A stretch of 64,000 nucleotides of DNA from Saprospiraceae bacterium (GTDB lineage: Bacteria > Bacteroidota > Bacteroidia > Chitinophagales > Saprospiraceae), in NCBI GenBank assembly GCA_958295895.1, contig CATQHI010000011.1, positions 186,001 to 250,000 of the forward strand. Direction: 5' to 3'. The notes under the pieces were generated by a model. That model did no database searches, was not told the origin of the DNA, and saw only the letters and a list, made by a program, of their open reading frames with translations. The position numbers and the translations under genes were made by a program. Shown one piece after another: positions 26,922 through 36,186 of this stretch (within the stretch, counting starts at the first letter, position 1; each line of letters begins with the position of its first letter).

Positions 26922-28838
26922 ATGTTAAGTGCCACCGGCATCTACCAACAATACGGCGACCGCATCCTCTTCGACCGCGTCACCTTCACCATCGGCAGCC
27001 GCGATAAGGTCGGGCTGGTAGGCCGCAACGGGGCCGGGAAGTCTACGATGCTCAAGATCATCGCCGGGGACGTCTCGCCCGATGAGGGAAAAGTGCAGCG
27101 GGAATCGGGCTCGACCCTGGGCTTCCTCCACCAGGAGATGGACATGCCCACCGGCAATACCGTCATGGAGGAAACCCTCACCGCCTTCGCCCACATTCAG
27201 GAAATGGAGGACCGGCTGGAAGCGCTTAATAAGGAGATGGAGGTACGCACCGACTACAGCTCCGAGTCCTACTCCGAGATGCTCGAGGAGTTTACCCATC
27301 TGACGGAGCGCTTTGCCCTAGTGGGCGGCATTACGATAGAAGCCGAGGCCGAACGGGTGCTCAAGGGGCTGGGCTTCGAAAGCAAGGACTTCAGCCGCCA
27401 GACCACCGAGTTTTCCGGCGGCTGGCAGATGCGCATCGAGCTGGCCAAGATGCTGCTCCAGCGCCCCGATTACCTCCTGCTCGACGAGCCGACCAACCAC
27501 CTCGACATCGAGTCCATCATCTGGCTGGAGAACTGGCTGGCGAGCTACTCCGGGGCGGTGATCACGATCAGTCACGATAAGCAGTTCCTCGACAACGTCA
27601 CGAACCGCACCCTCGAAATTGAGCTCGGCAATGTATACGACTACAAGGCCGGCTACTCCAAGTACGTCGAGCTCCAGGCCGAACGCCGCGAAAAGGCCGA
27701 GGCCGCCTACCTCAATCAGCAAAAGGTGATCGCCGATAAGGAGCGTACCATTTCCCGCTTTATGGCCAAAGCCACCAAGACTAAGATGGCCCAGTCGATG
27801 CAAAAGCAGCTCGATAAGATCGAACGCATCGAGCTCGACGTGACCGACAACGCGGTGATGAATCTGCGGTTTCCACCCGCCCCGCGCTCCGGTGCCATTA
27901 CGCTCAAGGCCAAGCACGTCACTAAGACCTACGGCAAGCTCAACGTCCTGCGCGGCGTCGATATCAAGGTGGACCGCGGCGACCGCGTCGCCTTCGTAGG
28001 CCAGAACGGACAGGGCAAGACCACGCTGGCTAAAATCCTGATCGGCAAGCTCCCCGCCACCGCTGGCGAGGTCGAACTCGGCCACAACGTCAGCGTCGGC
28101 TACTACGCCCAGAACCAGAGCGATGCCCTGGACGGCAACAAAACGCTACTGGAGACGATGGAGGAGGCCAGTCCGCCCGAGATGCGCACCCGCCTGCGCA
28201 CCATCCTGGGTGCCTTCCTCTTTTCCGGCGAGGATCAGGATAAGAAGGTCATGGTGCTCTCCGGCGGCGAGCGCGCCCGCCTGGCCCTGGCCTGCATGCT
28301 CCTGCGCCCCTTCAACCTGCTGGTACTCGACGAGCCGACCAACCACCTCGACATGGCCTCGAAGGACATGCTCAAGTCGGCCCTCATGGATTATGACGGT
28401 ACCCTGCTGGTGGTCAGTCACGATCGGGAGTTCCTGGCTGAGCTCACCGAGCGGACCATCGAGTTTCGCGATCACCGGCTCTACGAGCATCTCGGCGACG
28501 TCAACACCTTCCTGGAAAAACGGCAGCTTGACGATATGCGCAGCGTAGAGCTGGAAAAGCCTAAACTCAACGGGCACGCACCTGCGGCCCCGCCCCCCCG
28601 TGTTACGCTTGACCCCGACACCCAGCGCCGCCTGGAAAAAGACATCGCCAACGCCGAGCGCAAAATCGAGCGACTAGAGTCAGAGATCAAAGCGATCCAC
28701 CTCGCGATGTCGGACCCTAGCTTCTACGATGATGCGGCGCAGGTGACCTCGGTGACGGATAAGCTGAAGGGAAAGCAGGAAGAACTGGCCCGGGTGATGG
28801 AAAGCTGGGAAGAAGCGAGTATGGTGCTGGAGGGATAA
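26922..28838 (+). CDS. ABC-F family ATPase (Uup/EttA-like)
   Basis: A cytoplasmic translation-associated ABC-F protein: two ABC domains without membrane segments. Domain one has Walker A GLVGRNGAGKST, signature FSGGWQMRIELAKML and Walker B LLLDEPTNHLD. The linker is the P-site tRNA-interacting region KAGYSKYVELQAERREKAEA. Domain two has FVGQNGQGKTT, LSGGERARLALACML and LVLDEPTNHLD. A C-terminal coiled coil (RRLEKDIANAERKIERLESE) is joined by a proline-rich linker that contains a dispersed repeat (28578-28595). At 638 residues it is Uup/YfmR-like; it probably resolves stalled ribosomes or folds RNA. Confidence 0.93.
   Translation: MLSATGIYQQYGDRILFDRVTFTIGSRDKVGLVGRNGAGKSTMLKIIAGDVSPDEGKVQRESGSTLGFLHQEMDMPTGNTVMEETLTAFAHIQEMEDRLEALNKEMEVRTDYSSESYSEMLEEFTHLTERFALVGGITIEAEAERVLKGLGFESKDFSRQTTEFSGGWQMRIELAKMLLQRPDYLLLDEPTNHLDIESIIWLENWLASYSGAVITISHDKQFLDNVTNRTLEIELGNVYDYKAGYSKYVELQAERREKAEAAYLNQQKVIADKERTISRFMAKATKTKMAQSMQKQLDKIERIELDVTDNAVMNLRFPPAPRSGAITLKAKHVTKTYGKLNVLRGVDIKVDRGDRVAFVGQNGQGKTTLAKILIGKLPATAGEVELGHNVSVGYYAQNQSDALDGNKTLLETMEEASPPEMRTRLRTILGAFLFSGEDQDKKVMVLSGGERARLALACMLLRPFNLLVLDEPTNHLDMASKDMLKSALMDYDGTLLVVSHDREFLAELTERTIEFRDHRLYEHLGDVNTFLEKRQLDDMRSVELEKPKLNGHAPAAPPPRVTLDPDTQRRLEKDIANAERKIERLESEIKAIHLAMSDPSFYDDAAQVTSVTDKLKGKQEELARVMESWEEASMVLEG
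28578..28595 (+). repeat. dispersed repeat in the ABC-F linker
   Basis: GCACCTGCGGCCCCGCCC, an exact 18-bp match. It is translated as APAAPP between the second ATPase domain and the C-terminal coiled coil. Confidence 0.75.
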
Positions 28839-28896
28839 CTGCAATACTGAATAAGGGCGGGGCTACGGCTGCGGTGGAATACGGTATTTTCCCGCC

Positions 28897-30122
28897 ATGA
28901 AGTATACGTACTGCTGCCTTTTGATCACGCTGCTACTGAACTGTAGCAGGGACCAAGACAAGCAACCAGTACAATCCGGAATTCATGGCTACGCTGGGGC
29001 TAAAGCCGTACTACGCAATACCGGATACGGGGGTGAAGATGATGTCGCAGCTACTGCGCGAGCACGGCTACTTCTGCACCAATAGCGACAAAACGGACTA
29101 CCAGTTCCGCGAGCCCAGAACGGCCTGGGACGAAAACAGCAGCCGCGCCCACTGGAGGCACCGTCCTCCCGGTATGCCCTTCTTCAGTGTGTTTAACCTG
29201 GAGATCACCCACGAAAGCCAAATCTGGACCACCTACGCCAAAAACTTTCGCTACCGGCCGGGCATGGAAACCGATACGGCCCAGACCTGGAACTGGGACG
29301 ATCCCCTTCCCGGCGGCGGCCAAATGCCCCTCCTGGTCCCGGAGGACCTGCCCGTACCCGTGCCGCCCTACCTAGCCGATACCGAGGTAACCCGGCGCGA
29401 CATCCGCCGCCTGTACAGCAATATTCAGATGATGGACGAGCAGGTCGGCTCCCTACCGCGCGGCAAGCGGCTGCTCTACGATAGCGGCATCCGGGTGCCG
29501 ATGATCGTGGCCTGGCCGGACGGCCGGCGCGCCGGACAAATCGACAGCAGCCTGTTCAGCTTCGTGGACCTGGCTCCGACGACCTTTAGACTGGCGGGCG
29601 TCGACCTTCCGGCCTACTGCGAGGGGCAGGCCATCCTGGGCGAGGCCGCCGCCCCACCCCGCGACTACGTGTTCGCCCATACCGACCGGGAGGATGAGGA
29701 GTACGACCGCATTCGCGCCGCCCGCGACCGCCGCTACAAGTACCTGCGTAACGCCTTTCCGGAGCGCCCCTACTACCTACCGGTCGATTACCGCGAGCAG
29801 ATGGGGGCCATGCAGGAGCTGCTACGGTTGCGCGATGCCGGTCAGCTCGACGATGTGCAGGCCGATCCTTACGAGCTGCACAACCTTGCCGGCTAGCCCC
29901 GGTACGCCGACAAACTTGCCGAGCTGCGCCGGGCTACCGACGACTGGTTGGCCCGCACCGGCGATCTAGGGGCCCTGCCCGAGGCGGAGCTGCTCGAGCA
30001 GCTCTGGCAGGGGGGGGATGAACTGCCGCAGACTGCCCCGGTTACTCTCGCCGGTGGTGAGCGGTTGGAGGCGGAGGCATTGCGGATCGGCTACAGCGCG
30101 AGCGAGGTGCTTACCCAGCGTT
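28897..30122 (+). pseudogene. sulfatase remnant lacking both active-site segments
   Basis: A lipoprotein-type signal (MKYTYCCLLITLLLNCSRDQD) is followed, after a frame change near 28990, by sulfatase sequence: LREHGYFCTNSDKTDYQF, AWDEN, FFSVFNLEITHESQIW, then RGKRLLYDSGIRVPMIVAWP and FSFVDLAPTTFRLAGVD. The part that should hold the metal aspartates and the Cys-x-Pro-x-Arg modification site is missing between signal and YFCTNSDKTDYQ. The DHG-type second metal site is missing between MMDEQVG and LPRGKR. A TAG at 29894-29896 interrupts the end, after which the frame stays open to 30122 (PRYADKLAELRRATDDWLA). It cannot be an active sulfatase. The gap to the next gene (30123-30273) holds no gene. 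Confidence 0.8.
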
Positions 30123-30273
30123 AATTTGGCTACGGAGGCCCCTAAACTTAATTTATTACTAATATGGCCCCGCAGCCTATACTTTTCCCCTGCCGCCATC
30201 GTATATTACCTACAAGCGAGGATGGATGTTCGCAGTCCCTCGCACCTGGTCATTTTCCTGAAACTAACCCCAA

Positions 30274-31470
30274 ATGAAGTGTATTGCCGCACGGCTGGTC
30301 GTCCTCCTATTATGCCTCTTAGCGTTTGCTAATACCAACCTGACCAACCTCGGTAATCCGGATAATTACCAACGCTTTTCCATTCCCTTCTACACCCAGG
30401 CCGTCGACCTGACCTACGACCCGGGCATGCTGGTAGAGGAGCCCCTTACGGTGACCAATGCCTCCATCCGGGCGACCTACAACCAGCTCGAGCGCCGGCC
30501 CACTCAGGTACTGCTCAATCACCTGCTGGCGGCCAAGGCGCACTACCGCCTCAACGATTTCCTGTTCTATAAGCTGGCCGGTAGCACCATCGCGGCCATC
30601 TACCGCGGCGAGTCGCTGAACGCCCAGCGCATCACACTGTACAAACTACTGGTCGACAGCGGCTTCGATGCCCGGCTTACCTTCCGCGGCAACGAGGTGT
30701 TCATCAACGTCTACACCACCCAGGAGCTCTTCGAGGTACCCATCATCGAGACCGCCGGCCGGCCCTACGCCAACCTCAGCTGCCTGGGCGGAAAGTGCGA
30801 AGGCCGCCAGCGGCTGTACATCTTCAACGAGCACCCCAATCCGCGGGGCAAGTCCTTCGGCTTCCAACTCGAGGCCTGGCCCGTGCTGGCCGAGCAGCCC
30901 ATCGCCAAGGACCTGGAGTTCACCTTTCACGGCGTGGCCCAGCAGCTGCAGGTCACCTTCGATCAGACTATGGTCGACATCATGTCCGACTACCCCTTTA
31001 TCCACGAGTACTGCTACCTGGAGACGCCGCTCTCCCCTACCCTCACCCGAAGCCTGCTGCCCCAGCTACAGCACTTTATGGAGGGCATGGGCACGCAGCA
31101 GCAGCTCGAGTTACTGGCCAGCTTCACCCGCTCGGCCTTCGCCTACAAGGAGGACAACGAGTACTTCGGCCGCTCCAAGCCCATGGTGCCCGAGGAGCTG
31201 TTCGGCTACAGCTACTCCGACTGCGAGGACCGCTCGGCGCTCTTCTTTGCCCTGGTGCGCGACCTGCTCGATCTGCCCATGGCCGTGATCGCCTACGAGG
31301 ACCACCTCACCGTGGCGGTGGGCACCGACATGGAGGGCGATTCCTTCCACTACAAGGGGCAGCGCTACGTCTTTTGCGACCCCACCGGACCGCGCAACAG
31401 CAGCCGCATCGGGCAGGTACCCCCGGGCTACGAGGACAAATCCTTTACCGTCATCGGTACGTACAACTAA
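30274..31470 (+). CDS. transglutaminase-like cysteine-protease-fold secreted protein
   Basis: A 398-residue exported protein (signal MKCIAARLVVLLLCLLAFA). The C-terminal third is a transglutaminase-like domain: the cysteine in YSDCEDRSALFFALVRDLL, the histidine in YEDHLTVAVG and the aspartate in YVFCDPTG form the triad in the expected order. The N-terminal part has no family I recognise; its spacing suggests strands and helices. It may be a peptidase or have a structural role in the periplasm. The start ATG lies about 150 bp after the sulfatase remnant and about 140 bp before DUF2795. Confidence 0.75.
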   Translation: MKCIAARLVVLLLCLLAFANTNLTNLGNPDNYQRFSIPFYTQAVDLTYDPGMLVEEPLTVTNASIRATYNQLERRPTQVLLNHLLAAKAHYRLNDFLFYKLAGSTIAAIYRGESLNAQRITLYKLLVDSGFDARLTFRGNEVFINVYTTQELFEVPIIETAGRPYANLSCLGGKCEGRQRLYIFNEHPNPRGKSFGFQLEAWPVLAEQPIAKDLEFTFHGVAQQLQVTFDQTMVDIMSDYPFIHEYCYLETPLSPTLTRSLLPQLQHFMEGMGTQQQLELLASFTRSAFAYKEDNEYFGRSKPMVPEELFGYSYSDCEDRSALFFALVRDLLDLPMAVIAYEDHLTVAVGTDMEGDSFHYKGQRYVFCDPTGPRNSSRIGQVPPGYEDKSFTVIGTYN

Positions 31471-31606
31471 CTGACGCTTAGCTCGTTAAGCCTCGCAAAA
31501 CATCCGCTGCCGGATAGTTGCGGCCAATTACTACATTTGCGCCCCGGAACACGGGGAACATTTCACTACCTCGCGGCTTTTTTAGGTACTCAAACTCAAT
31601 ACCCGT

Positions 31607-31828
31607 ATGTACTGGACGCTCGAACTCGCTTCTCACCTCGAGGATGCCCCCTGGCCCGCAACCCGCGATGAGCTCATCGATTTCGCCATCCGCTCCGGTA
31701 GCCCCCTGGAAGTGATCGAGAACCTCCAGGCCATGGAGGACGAGGGCGAAACCTACGAGGCCATCGACGACATCTGGCCCGATTACCCCCGCAAGGACGA
31801 TTTCTTGTTCAACGAAGACGAGTACTAG
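31607..31828 (+). CDS. DUF2795 protein
   Basis: A 73-residue protein typical of Bacteroidota: MYWTLELASHLEDAPWPATR, DELIDFAIRSGSPLEVIENL, and the acidic end IWPDYPRKDDFLFNEDEY. The family is probably DNA- or RNA-associated but has no proven role. A -7 promoter element TACATTTG lies at 31532-31539. The stop codon directly abuts the first codon of cmk in the same frame. Confidence 0.85.
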   Translation: MYWTLELASHLEDAPWPATRDELIDFAIRSGSPLEVIENLQAMEDEGETYEAIDDIWPDYPRKDDFLFNEDEY

Positions 31829-32503
31829 ATCAAAGCCCTCACGATCGCCATCGACGGCTATTCCGCCTGCGGCAAGTCGACCCTCGCCCGCGCCCTGGCT
31901 AAGCGGCTGGACTACAGCTACATCGACACCGGGGCCATGTACCGTGCCGTCACCCTCCACCTCCAGCGCCTGGGTACCGACCTGCAGGATGAGGGCGGGG
32001 TCGCAGGTGCTATGCAAACCCTCGAGATCGCTTTTCGCCCCGGTGACAACCACGTCCTCCTCAACGGTGAGGACGTGGAGTCCGAGATCAGGGGGCTGGC
32101 AGTAAGCAATATGGTCAGCCCCGTAGCCGCCCTGTCCCGGGTGCGCCGCGCCATGGTCGAGCAGCAGCGGCAGATGGGCCGCGACGGCGGCGTCATCCTC
32201 GATGGCCGCGATATCGGCACCGTCGTTTTCCCCGACGCCGACCTTAAGCTCTTTGTGACCGCCGAGCTCGACACCCGCATCGACCGTCGCCTCCGTGAAC
32301 TACGCGCCGCCGGCCGGGAGGTGCGGCGCGCTGATGTAGCCGCCAACCTAGAGGAACGCGACTACATCGATAGCCACCGGGAGGATAGCCCCCTGCGGCA
32401 GGCTGAGGATGCCATCCTGCTCGACAACACCGAGCTCGACCTCGACGAACTTGTAGAACGCGGTGCGGAACTCCTGGCTCAAGTCAGAACAGCCCGAAAA
32501 TAA
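31829..32503 (+). CDS. cmk: cytidylate kinase with apparent ATC start
   Basis: Phosphorylates CMP and dCMP. The P-loop is IDGYSACGKSTLARALAKRL, followed by YIDTGAMYRAVTLHL, ILDGRDIGTVVFPDADLKLF and a C-terminal DNTELDLDELV. The first complete ATG (31937) is inside the P-loop domain and cannot be the start. The frame opens right after the DUF2795 stop, and the only plausible initiator is ATC (31829-31831) in IKALTIAIDG, where relatives have M-K. This is either a rare start or a G-to-C error. A dispersed repeat (31993-32010) lies in the coding sequence. It overlaps the DUF4112 gene tail-to-tail by 20 bp. Confidence 0.9.
   Translation: MKALTIAIDGYSACGKSTLARALAKRLDYSYIDTGAMYRAVTLHLQRLGTDLQDEGGVAGAMQTLEIAFRPGDNHVLLNGEDVESEIRGLAVSNMVSPVAALSRVRRAMVEQQRQMGRDGGVILDGRDIGTVVFPDADLKLFVTAELDTRIDRRLRELRAAGREVRRADVAANLEERDYIDSHREDSPLRQAEDAILLDNTELDLDELVERGAELLAQVRTARK
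31993..32010 (-). repeat. dispersed repeat inside cmk
   Basis: Plus-strand GGGCGGGGTCGCAGGTGC, one mismatch from the consensus reverse complement. It is translated as GGVAG in cmk. Confidence 0.6.
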
Positions 32504-32975
32504 ACTCGAAGATCTGTACGGTCACCCATACCAGGATCACCATCAGCACCAGGATCGACCCGATCACCACAAGTACTACCGGCCAGACGCTACCCGTGTG
32601 CTTCCCCTCCTCGTAGTACTCCCGCATCAGCTCGGCGTTGCGGTAGTTGGCCTTGTACACTAGGTCGAAGATGTTGCCCAGCACTGGGATGGAGCCGACG
32701 AAGGCATCGAGGATCACGTTGACCATCATGCGCGCTACTAGTAGCGGACTAGCTCCGTGCTTGGCCATCGTAGCTACTAGCGTACCCGACATCCCTAGTG
32801 AGAGAATATCGCCCGCCCCCGGTACCAGTCCGAGGATGAAGTCGAGCCCGAAGCGCAAGTCCGTGCCCGGTATCCGAAACTTAGTATCGAGGGTACGGCT
32901 GAAGGTGTCGACCCAGCGCAGCTGGGGTACGGCGCGTTGTTTTTCGGTCAGGATGGGGTGGTCGGGGGTGTGCAT
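32484..32975 (-). CDS. DUF4112 membrane protein
   Basis: A 163-residue protein with the DUF4112 pattern: LDTKFRIPGTDLRFGLDFIL GLVPGAGD is followed by a conserved helical block (DAFVGSIPVLGNIFDLVYKA NYRN) and a C-terminal membrane helix (VWPVVLVVIGSILVLMVILV). The ATG at 32975 fits the family start; the frame extends to 33101 but that part overlaps the end of the next gene's territory. Function unknown; it is probably an inner-membrane protein. Convergent with cmk. Confidence 0.8.
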   Translation of the reverse strand: MHTPDHPILTEKQRAVPQLRWVDTFSRTLDTKFRIPGTDLRFGLDFILGLVPGAGDILSLGMSGTLVATMAKHGASPLLVARMMVNVILDAFVGSIPVLGNIFDLVYKANYRNAELMREYYEEGKHTGSVWPVVLVVIGSILVLMVILVWVTVQIFEFIFGLF

Positions 32976-33045
32976 GTGTATCGGTAAGGTAACCCCTAAA
33001 GCGCAGGGGGTCGCTACCGTGTTCAAAGGTCGAGCGGCCTCCAGT

Positions 33046-36000
33046 TCACTTCGCGGAAAGAAAGCTTTCCTTATCGGGATACACGATCCGCTGCTCGGCA
33101 CTAAGCCCCTCGTTCAGGACTCGTACGGCCTCCAGCAACTCCCCGACCTCTCCTTCCACACCAGCCACCTCACCCCGTAGCCGCTCCGCCTCCGCTACCT
33201 GACTAGCCGAGGGCCGCCCGGGAAAATTCGATACCGCACCGTATAGCTGCGTCACCGACTCCCCTAGTTGCTCCCCCTCGTTCACGTAGCCATCACCACC
33301 GCTGAAGACTAACTCGGCCTGCAGCGTCCTGGCCCGGTCGAGTAGCTCCGCCGCCCCCAGGGTATCGGCCTGCACCGCCACCCGTTTCAGTACCTCGTGG
33401 AGGTAGGCGACCTGCTCGACGTCGTCGTACAGCCGGAGTAGTAGCTCGCGCTGGGCCTCACGGTCGGCCGCGGGGTAGGGACTCTCGGGATGGGGGGCTA
33501 CCGTAAAGGTCGTCTCGTACGTATCCTTGCCCTTAGTCAGCACTACGCGGTAGGTACCCGCCTGAATGCTCGGCCCCTCCATGGTGCCGTAGCGTGCCGA
33601 ATTATTGTCGGTCGGGGGCGACTTGGGCTTTTCTAGGGTGATGGGTAGGCTGACCGAATTGAGCCCGGCGCTCTTACCGGCCTGTAGGGTGCGGATCAGC
33701 TGGGTATCGCGGTACACCTCCACGTACATCTTGCCGAAGGTGTGCCGCTTATCGGCGTAGTAGAGAATGCGGGCATCCTGGCTGGGATTAGGCCCGAAGA
33801 AGTGACCGCTGCCACTGAGCCGTCCCGCACCGCCACCGCTGCCGTCATAAAAGTAGGTGGTATCCGGCCGTAGAAAAGTAATGCCGTTACCCATAATATC
33901 GGGAGTGAGCTGTCGCAGCGCCTCCAGGTCGTCCAGGATGATGCTGCCCCGTCCGTGGGTGGCCAGCACCAGGTCTGCCTCCCGGGGGTGGATGACCATG
34001 TCGCGGATACCCACCATGGGTACGCCGTTGCGGAAGGGGGCCCAGCTCAGGCCGCCGTCGAGACTAATATATAGGCCAAACTCAGTACCTAGGTACAGCA
34101 GATCGGGGTTGACCGGATCCTGCCGCACGCTCAGGGCGTAGCCGGTGATCGCTTCGTCCATTAGGCGGGTCCAGCTCTGACCGGCGTCCGTAGTACGGTA
34201 GAGGTAGGGTGTCTGATCGCCCGTACGGTGAGCGTCGAAGGTGACCAGGGCGGTAGCGGGATCGTGGGGACTCGGGTCGACAAAAGTGATCCAGGCACCG
34301 CGGGGCAGGTCGGAATCATCAGGGGTGACCAACTCCCAGTTCTCTCCACCGTCGCGGGACAGTTGCAGATTACCATCATCGGTGCCTACCCAAATGGTTT
34401 CGGCCTCCAGCGGGCTCTCGGCCACGGTGTAGATGGTCGTGTAGTTTTCGGCCCCGGAATTGTCAATACTCAATCCCCCGCTCTGGTACTGCTTCTGGTA
34501 GGCCGTATCGTTCGTGGTCAGGTCGGGGCTGATGCGCTGCCAACTATCCCCCTCATCCGCCGAGCGGTAGAGGTACTGACTGGCGAAGTACAGCCGCTCG
34601 CCGTCGGCACTCAGGTGGATGGGCGCATTCCAGTTGTAACGTAACTTATCCGTTGCGGCATCCCGGTAGGGGGCAATTGACTTGGAGCGACCGGTGCGTT
34701 CGTCCCAGCGTCCCAGTGCTCCCCCCTGGGCCTCACTAAATACGAAGTGCGGCTTCGTGGGGTGGCGGAAGCTGTAGAAGCCATCCCCTCCGTAGGTGAC
34801 CAACCAGTCGGCATTGGTGATGCCCCCGGCGCTCTGACTCGGTCCGTACCAGCTGCCGTTATCCTGTAGCCCGCCGTACACGCGGTAGGGCTTGGCGTTG
34901 TCGACGCTGACGTGGTAGAACTGGCTGATCGGCAGGTTATTCCACATACGAAAGGACCGGCCGCGGTCGTGCGACTCGTAGACCCCGCCGTCGGTTCCCA
35001 CCAGCATATGCTTGCCGTCCGCCGGGTCGAACCAGATGGCGTGGTAGTCGGAGTGGACGTGGTTCGGAAAGTCGCGCCAGAGCCTACCGGCCGTCTCACT
35101 GATGATCGCGGTCAGCCCACACTTCGCCACGATGCTATCGTTGGATGGATCGACGGCCAGACTGGCGAAGTAAAAGGGCCGCACCTGACTATTGAAACTC
35201 TTATCGATCATGCTCCAGCTCTCTCCGCCGTCGGCGCTTCGGTACATGCCCTTGGTCTCCTTCGTGCCGGTTTCCACGGCGGCGTATACAATCTCCCCGT
35301 TACTGGGGGCTACGGCCACGCCGATGCGGCCGAGCGTTTCATCCGGTAGGCCTTTGGTAAGCTTATCCCAGTTTTCGCCGCCATCGGTAGTCCGGAATAG
35401 TCCTGAACTCCCCTTGTATCCGCTATCGAACCCATAGGGCGTACGCCGGTGGCTCCACATACCCACGAACAGTACGTCGGGGCGCTCCGGGTCCATGCTG
35501 ATACTTGCCGCGCCGGTACTTTCGTCGAGGTAGAGCACCCGCTGCCAAGTCTGCCCGCCATCCGTAGTCTTGAATACGCCACGCTGGCTGCCGTCGCTCC
35601 ACAGCGGACCGAGGGCGGCCACGTAAACCACGTTTTCGTCTTCGGGGTGCACGACAATGCCACTGATGCGTTCGGTGCTATCCAGACCGAGGGACTGCCA
35701 GCGATTACCGCCATCTGTACTCCGGTACACGCCCGTGCCTACGCTGACGCTGTTGCGTACCCAGGGCTCGCCGGTGCCTACGTAGACCACCTTGGGGTTA
35801 CTCGGTGCCAGGGCAATGGCCCCGATGCTCTGGCTGTAGTCGTCAAACACGGGTTGGATGCTACTGCCACCGTCGGTGGTTCGCCACACCCCGCCGCCGC
35901 CGGCACCGACGTAGACCGTGTTGGCGTCGGTAGGGTCGACGGCCAGGCAGCTCACCCGTCCGCTCATGGTGGCCGGACCGATCTGCCGTGCCTGAAGGTC

Positions 36001-36090
36001 ACCGAACAGGGCCGTAGTGGTGCTAAATTCCTGAGCCTGTACGGCGGTGACCACTGCCATTCCATAAAGGAGGAGGACGAAAAATCTCAT
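33046..36090 (-). CDS. secreted VPS10/BNR-repeat beta-propeller protein
   Basis: A 1014-residue exported protein (signal MRFFVLLLYGMAVVTAVQA). It is built from many BNR-type blades such as VYRSTDGGNRWQSLGL, VFKTTDGGQTWQRVLYL, LFRTTDGGENWDKLTKG and LYISLDGGLSWAPFRNG, matching the sortilin/VPS10-like propeller of Bacteroidota. A strand-rich domain follows (IQAGTYRVVLTKGKDTYETT F), and then a helical tail. Such proteins are often annotated as glycosyl hydrolases, but no catalytic site is evident. It may bind protein or sugar at the cell surface. It lies downstream of the LolA-like gene, with a repeat hairpin between them. Confidence 0.85.
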   Translation of the reverse strand: MRFFVLLLYGMAVVTAVQAQEFSTTTALFGDLQARQIGPATMSGRVSCLAVDPTDANTVYVGAGGGGVWRTTDGGSSIQPVFDDYSQSIGAIALAPSNPKVVYVGTGEPWVRNSVSVGTGVYRSTDGGNRWQSLGLDSTERISGIVVHPEDENVVYVAALGPLWSDGSQRGVFKTTDGGQTWQRVLYLDESTGAASISMDPERPDVLFVGMWSHRRTPYGFDSGYKGSSGLFRTTDGGENWDKLTKGLPDETLGRIGVAVAPSNGEIVYAAVETGTKETKGMYRSADGGESWSMIDKSFNSQVRPFYFASLAVDPSNDSIVAKCGLTAIISETAGRLWRDFPNHVHSDYHAIWFDPADGKHMLVGTDGGVYESHDRGRSFRMWNNLPISQFYHVSVDNAKPYRVYGGLQDNGSWYGPSQSAGGITNADWLVTYGGDGFYSFRHPTKPHFVFSEAQGGALGRWDERTGRSKSIAPYRDAATDKLRYNWNAPIHLSADGERLYFASQYLYRSADEGDSWQRISPDLTTNDTAYQKQYQSGGLSIDNSGAENYTTIYTVAESPLEAETIWVGTDDGNLQLSRDGGENWELVTPDDSDLPRGAWITFVDPSPHDPATALVTFDAHRTGDQTPYLYRTTDAGQSWTRLMDEAITGYALSVRQDPVNPDLLYLGTEFGLYISLDGGLSWAPFRNGVPMVGIRDMVIHPREADLVLATHGRGSIILDDLEALRQLTPDIMGNGITFLRPDTTYFYDGSGGGAGRLSGSGHFFGPNPSQDARILYYADKRHTFGKMYVEVYRDTQLIRTLQAGKSAGLNSVSLPITLEKPKSPPTDNNSARYGTMEGPSIQAGTYRVVLTKGKDTYETTFTVAPHPESPYPAADREAQRELLLRLYDDVEQVAYLHEVLKRVAVQADTLGAAELLDRARTLQAELVFSGGDGYVNEGEQLGESVTQLYGAVSNFPGRPSASQVAEAERLRGEVAGVEGEVGELLEAVRVLNEGLSAEQRIVYPDKESFLSAK

Positions 36091-36110
36091 AAAGTAGTGT
36101 GGTAAATGAA

Positions 36111-36157
36111 GGCGGGGCCGCGTACGGGGGCTATTCCCTGCACCTGCGGCCCCGCCC
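36111..36157 (-). repeat. dispersed repeat pair forming a hairpin
   Basis: The exact copy GCACCTGCGGCCCCGCCC (36140-36157) faces an inverted arm GGCGGGGCCGC (36111-36121), giving a perfect 11-bp stem between the LolA-like gene and the VPS10/BNR gene. It might reduce read-through; no T-run follows. Confidence 0.7.
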
Positions 36158-36186
36158 GAAGTAATGTGGAGTGTATGTAGGTGGTC

